A stretch of 64,000 bases of DNA from Trachythela sp. YZ-2020 (taxonomy: Eukaryota; Cnidaria; Anthozoa; Malacalcyonacea; Clavulariidae). Under the pieces are notes generated by a model. That model did not search any database and had not been told where the DNA came from. It worked only from the letters and a program-made list of their open reading frames with translations. Each line of letters opens with the position of its first letter. The stretch's first letter is position 1. The DNA lies in NCBI GenBank assembly GCA_016169945.1, contig JADLSH010000073.1:806001-870000 (forward strand), given 5' to 3'. Shown piece by piece: positions 60,001-64,000 of this stretch. Position numbers and translations under genes: made by a program.

Positions 60001-61565
60001 AAAAATCACTAGGGCCCCAAAGCTATTTTTGCCCCGAATCCCCAATGTCTCTGTGCGGCGGCCGTGTACAAGATTGAAATCATCATATATCTTATCTTGT
60101 GTTACCTATATTATTCTATTATAATATTATCCTGAATTATATATCAATACATGCTAATATACTGAAAAACTTGAGAGTTTAAAAGGGTAAGTGAACAGTA
60201 GTAACATCGTGCAGGCTTATATAAAGCTAAATTGTTTTGATTTAAATTGTGAAATTGTGTAAGTACTTTGTCAGTAATACCAACTCTAAGTTGTTATAGT
60301 CATGTACATCATGATAGGTAACTATTTGTTTAATACACGTCGAGAAGCCTTTAGGATCAAACTACCTGAAAAATTCAACAAGAATTTCGACGTTTCGAGT
60401 AAAGACTCTGCGTTCATTATATAGACGCTATATATACTGGGACCACCCTTCAACTTTTTGTTTACCCCAATTTGAAAGCCTTCTTTTAATTTGGGTAAAT
60501 CAAGAATAATTTTAGATAGGCTACTATTATTATATATACTAATAACATATATAATGTATTCGTATACTTTCATGCAGTTTTGTATCGTATGCACGGTCGA
60601 AAACGATTTCGATATATACCCTACATGTGCATGCATGGGCGCGGATTATTGACGTAAAACATAATATGTGACTGCCATTTCTGGTTGCTATAAGCTGCAG
60701 ACTTATTATAAGCTGCTGGCCTACATACAATTTGACTCCACTGGTAATTCTGATGTATACCATGCATGCAGGTCCATAATCTCAGCTTCACAAATCTTAT
60801 AAGAACTAATTATGCGATACACACATTTTCAAACAAACGAATCCATGCCTGGAACTACTTAGAACCTGAAGGTGCAAAAATATTACACTTCCTCGAATGT
60901 TTAAAAGAGAAATTAAAGAATGTTTTCTATATACAAAGGCAACAGAACTATAGTTTCGAACTAAATAATTTATTCCGGTCCTCTATAAAATACTTTCTTC
61001 CAATACCCATCCCCATCAGATAGGATGAAGAATTATATGGAAAATTTCATCTCACTAATTGACTGCATGAGATCCCATCAGCTAGCGTAAGGTGAGATCT
61101 CACGTAGCGGCATTTGACACTTCCTCAAATGTTTAAAAGACTTCAATTAAATGTTTTCATTTCCACAAAGGCAAAATAATTAGTTTTTAACTAAATCTTT
61201 ATTCGTCTATAAGGTACTTTCTTCAAATGCCCATCAGGTCGGATGAAGAATTATATGGAAAATTTTATCTCACTTGATTGAGATCCCATCGAGCGTTAGA
61301 TGAGATCTCACCTAGCCAGGCTGATTACCTTGGTTAGTCTCATCAACAGGTTACGAGATTGGTCTCTCATATATGAACACACAATGATATGCGGATCTCA
61401 CTAACGTAACTTTCCCGGTTATCCGGGCTCATATCAACAGCTCTATAAGAAACCAAGTCCATTGAAATTTTAAAAAGATAGTATAGATAACGACTTACCT
61501 TCGCATTGGTATGAAACAAAATTTAGAGCAAATATAACGCTAGTTATGAAGACGAAGCTTGTCAT
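47700..61565 (-). CDS. Eight-SRCR transmembrane receptor with ITAM-like tail
   Basis: Twelve exons in one phase: 61565-61499 (signal peptide), SRCR exons starting 58207, 57288, 56331, 54822, 54133, 53489, 52805 and 52067, stalk 51290-51102, linker 48338-48288, TM/tail 48022-47700; 3,240 nt, 1,079 aa. Each SRCR domain has six cysteines and the opening WGTICD..WD.RDA.VVC, with CRQLGY rather than CRQLGC: the group A pattern of MSR1/MARCO, though each lies on one exon. Next come a Ser/Thr-rich stalk, a TM helix (about WYIVVVILVSGIIIGILLSYI), a basic RRRWLFKKRR stop-transfer and a tail with YEEI, YESM, YANL and YQSL. The last pair fits YxxL-x8-YxxL (ITAM). SRCR receptors bind microbial or polyanionic ligands, so innate recognition is likely but inferred. 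An out-of-phase half-Ig exon (51617-51443) is left out of this reading. Confidence 0.85.
48288..48338 (-). CDS. Receptor exon 11: Thr-rich linker
   Basis: A 51-nt phase 1-1 exon (acceptor GATTCCAG, donor ACAG|GTAAAG) encoding a Thr/Asn/Lys-rich juxtamembrane stretch (ATRTTNASNTKSKNSRT). Small, so identified from splice sites and phase only. Confidence 0.6.
48339..51101 (-). other. Receptor intron between stalk and linker exons
   Basis: Mostly AT-rich. A minus-strand stretch at about 49500-49826 has protein-like codons (LGAVRSLKEGDVLMIGAEIA, preceded by NPFAKPIFAITKF) but carries stops and matches no family I recognise. CTTATTTATCCCA recurs at 49988-50005 (as complement) and 50970-50982. Confidence 0.4.
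51102..51290 (-). CDS. Receptor exon 10: Ser/Thr/Pro-rich stalk
   Basis: A 189-nt phase 1-1 exon; acceptor TTTCTTTACAG, donor GTCG|GTAAGA. It encodes PVSPAVTSPTPSPSYTI and further Ser/Thr-rich sequence with an NSS glycosylation site; likely an extended, O-glycosylated spacer. A second reading frame stays open for about 50 codons across the same exon (see findings). Confidence 0.75.
51443..51617 (-). other. Half Ig-domain exon, out of phase with the stalk
   Basis: After TTCTTCTCAAG|CT (phase 1) the frame reads VLTLSNVDKTSSGTYKCVAQ, the E-F-G strand signature of an Ig domain (L.L..V....SG.Y.C.A). The first half with the other cysteine is missing, and the 124 bp to the SRCR-8 exon are too short for it. 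The only good donor (ATTGA|GTGATG) leaves phase 2, not phase 1, and an in-frame TGA follows at once. A relic exon or an alternative cassette. Confidence 0.55.
51741..52067 (-). CDS. Receptor exon 9: SRCR domain 8
   Basis: 327-nt phase 1-1 exon. Diverged from the others at ENGIGRVD-type positions (ANGIGRVDVFY) and with HYKDAGVEC near the end; six cysteines kept. Spliced to the stalk it gives CTTR-D-PVSP in frame. Confidence 0.85.
52479..52805 (-). CDS. Receptor exon 8: SRCR domain 7
   Basis: 327-nt phase 1-1 exon. Six cysteines (ICDD, VVCNQ, VVCTG, TYCSH, NCGH, VECF). It has CNQLGY instead of CRQLGY and the insert-like HNGGGNNNCGHSEDAG loop. Confidence 0.85.
53163..53489 (-). CDS. Receptor exon 7: SRCR domain 6
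   Basis: 327-nt phase 1-1 exon. Opens with ITVSLRLQGPLSENG; ends HYADAGVKCTST. Six cysteines conserved. Confidence 0.85.
53807..54133 (-). CDS. Receptor exon 6: SRCR domain 5
   Basis: 327-nt phase 1-1 exon. Opens MPVSLKLQGPLSENGTG; ends HSEDAGVECSST. Six cysteines conserved. Confidence 0.85.
54496..54822 (-). CDS. Receptor exon 5: SRCR domain 4
   Basis: 327-nt phase 1-1 exon. Opens VPGSLRLQGPLSENGIG; has ARVACRQLGY and WLAYVACTG; ends HYKDAGVECTST. Six cysteines conserved. Confidence 0.85.
55157..55705. mobile_element. Large foldback element in the SRCR 3-4 intron
   Basis: Arms of about 250 bp: AAGGAAATCACTACCGTGTC on the right faces GATACGGTAGTGATTTCCTT on the left, and TTAGACAATGTTTATTTTAA faces its complement. 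The outer parts hold GCTTTATCAGATATAAAACA and GTGCGCAGCAC palindromes. It accounts for this intron being about 560 bp longer than its neighbours. Confidence 0.85.
56005..56331 (-). CDS. Receptor exon 4: SRCR domain 3
   Basis: 327-nt phase 1-1 exon. Has CRELGYLHVVRALQGSS in place of CRQLGYLDAV; ends HSEDAGVECTST. Six cysteines conserved. Confidence 0.85.
56962..57288 (-). CDS. Receptor exon 3: SRCR domain 2
   Basis: 327-nt phase 1-1 exon. Opens MPVSLRLQGPLSENGTG, FNGKWGTICDNGWD; ends HYRDAGVECTST. Six cysteines conserved. Confidence 0.85.
57887..58207 (-). CDS. Receptor exon 2: SRCR domain 1
   Basis: 321-nt phase 1-1 exon, six bases shorter because the first two residues of the unit are absent (TSLRLQG). 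Cysteine-flanking words differ most here: VHCSGKEQNIASCYHHSWG and SDCGHSEDAG. It was absent from the list of ATG-initiated frames because it contains no ATG. Confidence 0.85.
59033..59410 (+). mobile_element. CR1-like retrotransposon 3' fragment
   Basis: The frame ends RTYNCLPPHICEADVTIGQF then KSYLLKYY, an RT C-terminal pattern. Downstream GGGACCCTGTGAATGGGGC and an AAATAAATAAA tail follow the usual 3' UTR style of these elements. Confidence 0.6.
60766..61023 (+). pseudogene. Possible retrotransposon ORF C-terminal fragment
   Basis: The frame contains NYAIHTFSNKRIHAWNYLEP and a following hydrophobic/Lys stretch resembling the WN.LP..FK end of CR1-type ORFs. Weak. Confidence 0.4.
61499..61565 (-). 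CDS. Receptor exon 1: signal peptide
   Basis: ATG at 61565 opens 22 codons plus one base: MTSFVFITSVIFALNFVSYQ then CEG, ending at GAAG|GTAAGTCG. Short polar start, hydrophobic core and a likely cleavage region make a standard signal peptide; the phase 1 exit matches SRCR exon 1. A TATATATA run lies about 65-75 bp upstream (61630-61640). The 3.3-kb intron that follows contains retroelement fragments, so other small exons could have been missed. Confidence 0.7.
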
Positions 61566-61924
61566 CTTTTTAAAATTGAACTTAACGATGAGAAAGCATG
61601 CAATAATGATATTTGGACTTTCAATTTAATATATATATAACATCGATATTAGCCTCTCTCGCAGCCGCTCTTTGTTCCCTACGAGATAGTGGGAGGAGTA
61701 TAAGTCCCTTTCTAGGAGTTAGTATATACAGGAATTAAATAAGTAATTTCTCAAGAAATTTGACCTAAATATGGCTATATATAAGAACGGCCAATTTTAA
61801 GTGTAAATGGGGGGTTTGTCAGAAATTTAGAATGTCTTGTCGAAAATTCCTTATTTCTTTCCCCCCCCCTCAGAAAAGTGAATTTCCGCCACTTTATAGT
61901 CGAGACCTCATGGGTACGATATTT

Positions 61925-62197
61925 TCACATTCGCAGTTCTGTTTTCACATTTGAATGTAGAGCCAGACAGATAAATATCATAATAGAACCGCAGTAACTT
62001 CGGAATGGCTTAATGGAAATAATACTCACTGCATGCCGTTCTTCATTAACGTTCAATGAATCGAAAAAGTAGCCTAATTTAGACTTTTTTAGCTCGTCAG
62101 CTTTCCTCTGTAGGCCTCGCAGAATGTTTTTCATTATAACGCATAGGTAATTGCTTCATCTGCTTTTCTCTTGTGCTCTAAATTCGCATCACCTGCA
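61925..62197 (-). other. Duplicated exon-like segment, copy 2, and coiled frame
   Basis: On the minus strand a CAG acceptor (near 62198) is followed by GDANLEHKRKADEAI and an early stop; in another frame MKNILRGLQRKADELKKSK continues to a GCATGCA|GTGAGT donor near 62035. The first 48 bp match 45241-45288. Possibly fragments of a coiled-coil gene copied twice; I cannot name it. Confidence 0.35.
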
Positions 62198-62469
62198 AGT
62201 GCCAATGTATTGTATTACGTTGTATTAATTTATATTTATTTTTTTATTTGTGTACAGCTATTGATTTTGTTTGATATCCTGCAATCTGATTAGCTGCGTG
62301 AGAGGGCAGCTTTTTACGATGTTGACCGTGGTCCAAAGAGTTTGGACAAAATTTTTGTTTATGAAAAGGGGTGAAAAACATTTGAAAACAAAACAAAATC
62401 CTCCCAAAATACCCTTGGATTAGCCTATATTAAACTATATAATATTTTTTTACAGTACATGTATATATA

Positions 62470-62483
62470 CGTGACCTAGTTTG

Positions 62484-62537
<54 letters not shown>

Positions 62538-62560
62538 CTAAAATTCATTAATTATTCATA
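62470..62560. repeat. (TA)n microsatellite
   Basis: More than 20 TA units (about 62491-62534). Sequence just after it (ATTCATTAATTATTCAT, ACAAAGGAAACTCATGA) and at 62690-62790 (TTATCAGATCTAAAACACTC) recalls the foldback at 55157-55705, suggesting a decayed relative. Confidence 0.7.
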
Positions 62561-62799
62561 AGCAAAATACAAAGGAAACTCATGACCCGTAGCGGATCTA
62601 TATATTTGATATAGACTTTTACAGCGTAGATAACATCAATCTTCAAAATTCCAACGCCAGTGAGCGTACAAAACGAGTCATTTTAGAAGTCATATACAAA
62701 CCTTGCAGTTCGGCCTTTATCAGATCTAAAACACTCGACTGCGCCTCGATGTTTTAAATCAGATAAAGACCTCTCGCGCGGTTTGTATATATTACATAT

Positions 62800-63835
62800 A
62801 TTATTATATTAATTTATATAGCGCAAATTCAACATGCGTTTTCAAATGCGCTTAACATTACATATCTAAAATACTCAATTATTACAAAATTAAGCTAATT
62901 AAAATGCAACAAAAGGCTATTAAAATCCTAATTATACATGCACTAATCATGATATGCCTTCTTAAAGAGGTACGTCTTCAGTTTCCGTTTAAAAGCTGTA
63001 ATACTTTGCTCCTCCCTAAGTTCCAGTGGTAATTCGTTCCACAATCGTGGAGCCGCACAAGCGAAAGCCCTATCTCCAAGAGCAGGCAATGTTCTTACTC
63101 CCAGAGGTTTAAGTATAGCATCTTGTTGTTTGATCTCAAAATCTCAGCCCATATTTTGAATTAGGCTTTAAAGAAATTAATGTACGTATGTATTCTGGGG
63201 CTTTTCCATAAATAGCTTTATATGTGATTAAAATCATTTTAAAATCTATCCTGTGTTTGATGTTCAACCAGTGAAGTTCAGTTAGTAGCGGGGTAATGTG
63301 GCAATATATGGGCGCTCCTAAAATCAGTCTGGCAGCTGCATTCTGCACACGTTGCAGTTTATAAATAAGGCAATTAGGTAACCCATATATTAGAGTGTTA
63401 CAATAGTCCAGTCGACTGGTGACAAACGCATGCACCAGAGTTTCCGTAATTTCTCGACTCGAATATTTTCTGATTCGGCTTATATTGTAGAGATAGAAAA
63501 ATCCAGCCTTGCAAATTTTTGTAACATGTGTACTCATGGTGAAATTTCTATCAAACCATGCAGGCACCGAGATTCTTTATTGGTTCATTACTCGCAGAAG
63601 CTACAGCATCCCCAACAACTAAACTATCAATTTGTACTTTCTCCAACTGAGGTCGGGTGCCAATAAGGATGAACTCTGTCTTATCATCATTGAGCTTTAA
63701 CTTAATCATCCAATTCCGTAAATCCTTAATACACCCTTCCTTCGCCACGACGGCCGAGTTTTGAGAAGCAGAGTCATCCGCGCGAAACGCCAGGTACAGT
63801 TCAGTATCATCAGCGTAACCATGGATTGTTTTTTT
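62800..63835 (-). pseudogene. CR1/L2-like reverse transcriptase, 3' half
   Basis: From about 63820 downwards the minus strand reads GYADDTELYLAF with the RT catalytic YADD, then LRNWMIKLKLNDDKTEFILI. After a frameshift near 63560 it continues HVTKICKAGFFYLYNISRIR, HAFVTSRLDYCNTLIYGLP, LQRVQNAAARLI and LTELHWLNIKHRIDFKMIL. The 3' end at about 62800-62830 has GCGCTATATAAAT. Interrupted upstream by T-rich sequence at 63825. Frameshifts and a stop after 63136 make it dead. Confidence 0.85.
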
Positions 63836-64000
63836 TTGTTTTTTTTATTTTTGCCCCAAAAAAATACAATTAGCATTATTTACAGTCATTTATATAATAG
63901 TATAATAACTAGGGCTAGGAGCCTTTTGGAAACCCTTTCAGGCTTTTATATTTAATTTAAGGCCCCTAGTTAAACAAATATTTATAGTATAATTAAAAGA

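Larger units (their letters stand above)
58208..61498 (-). other. First receptor intron
   Basis: It holds a GGCTGAAGTGGTTCTT-type repeat around 58510-58910, two plus-strand retrotransposon 3' fragments (59033-59400, 60766-61023) and a poly-G tract at 59726. A 130-bp duplication (TCGGATGAAGAATTATATGG words at 61020 and 61235) lies near its 5' end. Confidence 0.45.

Overview
This is AT-rich eukaryotic nuclear DNA with spliced genes (GT-AG introns of about 0.1-5 kb) embedded in dense mobile-element debris. It is most likely cnidarian, probably anthozoan. The support is a long single-exon SRCR array, a VWA protein of the vwkA-like type, an LRAT-like protein, Penelope-like and CR1/L2-like retroelement remnants, a tRNA-derived SINE and many foldback/MITE elements. 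Exon coordinates were read by eye from splice consensus and phase, without transcript support.

Layout. 1-4.3 kb: minisatellite, a 107-bp tandem duplication, a well-formed hammerhead-ribozyme motif with a decayed copy 241 nt away, and a Penelope-like retroelement remnant (RT tail plus GIY-YIG, minus strand). 4.3-13.0 kb (plus): the 3' three exons of a VWA-domain, alpha-kinase-vwkA-like gene whose introns carry foldbacks and SINEs. 13-21.7 kb: no host gene seen; SINEs, two CR1/L2-like 3' ends, hAT-like and other MITEs. 21.7-23.8 kb (minus): complete two-exon LRAT-like gene (190 aa). 23.8-29.6 kb: transposon graveyard, including mariner-type transposase and RT remnants and a run of five adjacent foldback elements.

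29.6-40.3 kb (minus): a complete 14-exon gene (593 aa by phase-consistent reading) with a basic N-terminus, IQ motif, coiled coil, ankyrin repeats and a dynein-heavy-chain-like C-terminus, matching IQANK1. Its start lies 418 bp from the divergent first exon of an XK-related scramblase-family gene at 40.68 kb (plus); I could not find that gene's later exons. 41-47.7 kb: repeats, including a hAT-like element with an exact 8-bp target duplication.

47.7-61.6 kb (minus): the highlight. A receptor gene reads in one continuous phase: signal peptide, eight SRCR domains each on a single phase 1-1 exon, a Ser/Thr-rich stalk, a short Thr-rich linker, a transmembrane helix and a cytoplasmic tail with four tyrosines. 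The last two tyrosines fit the ITAM spacing rule (YxxL-x8-YxxL) and the first is YEEI, a Src-family SH2-type site. A half Ig-domain exon between the last SRCR exon and the stalk is out of phase with the stalk, so it is either a relic or a switch between membrane and soluble forms. 61.6-64 kb: repeats and a CR1/L2-like RT remnant.
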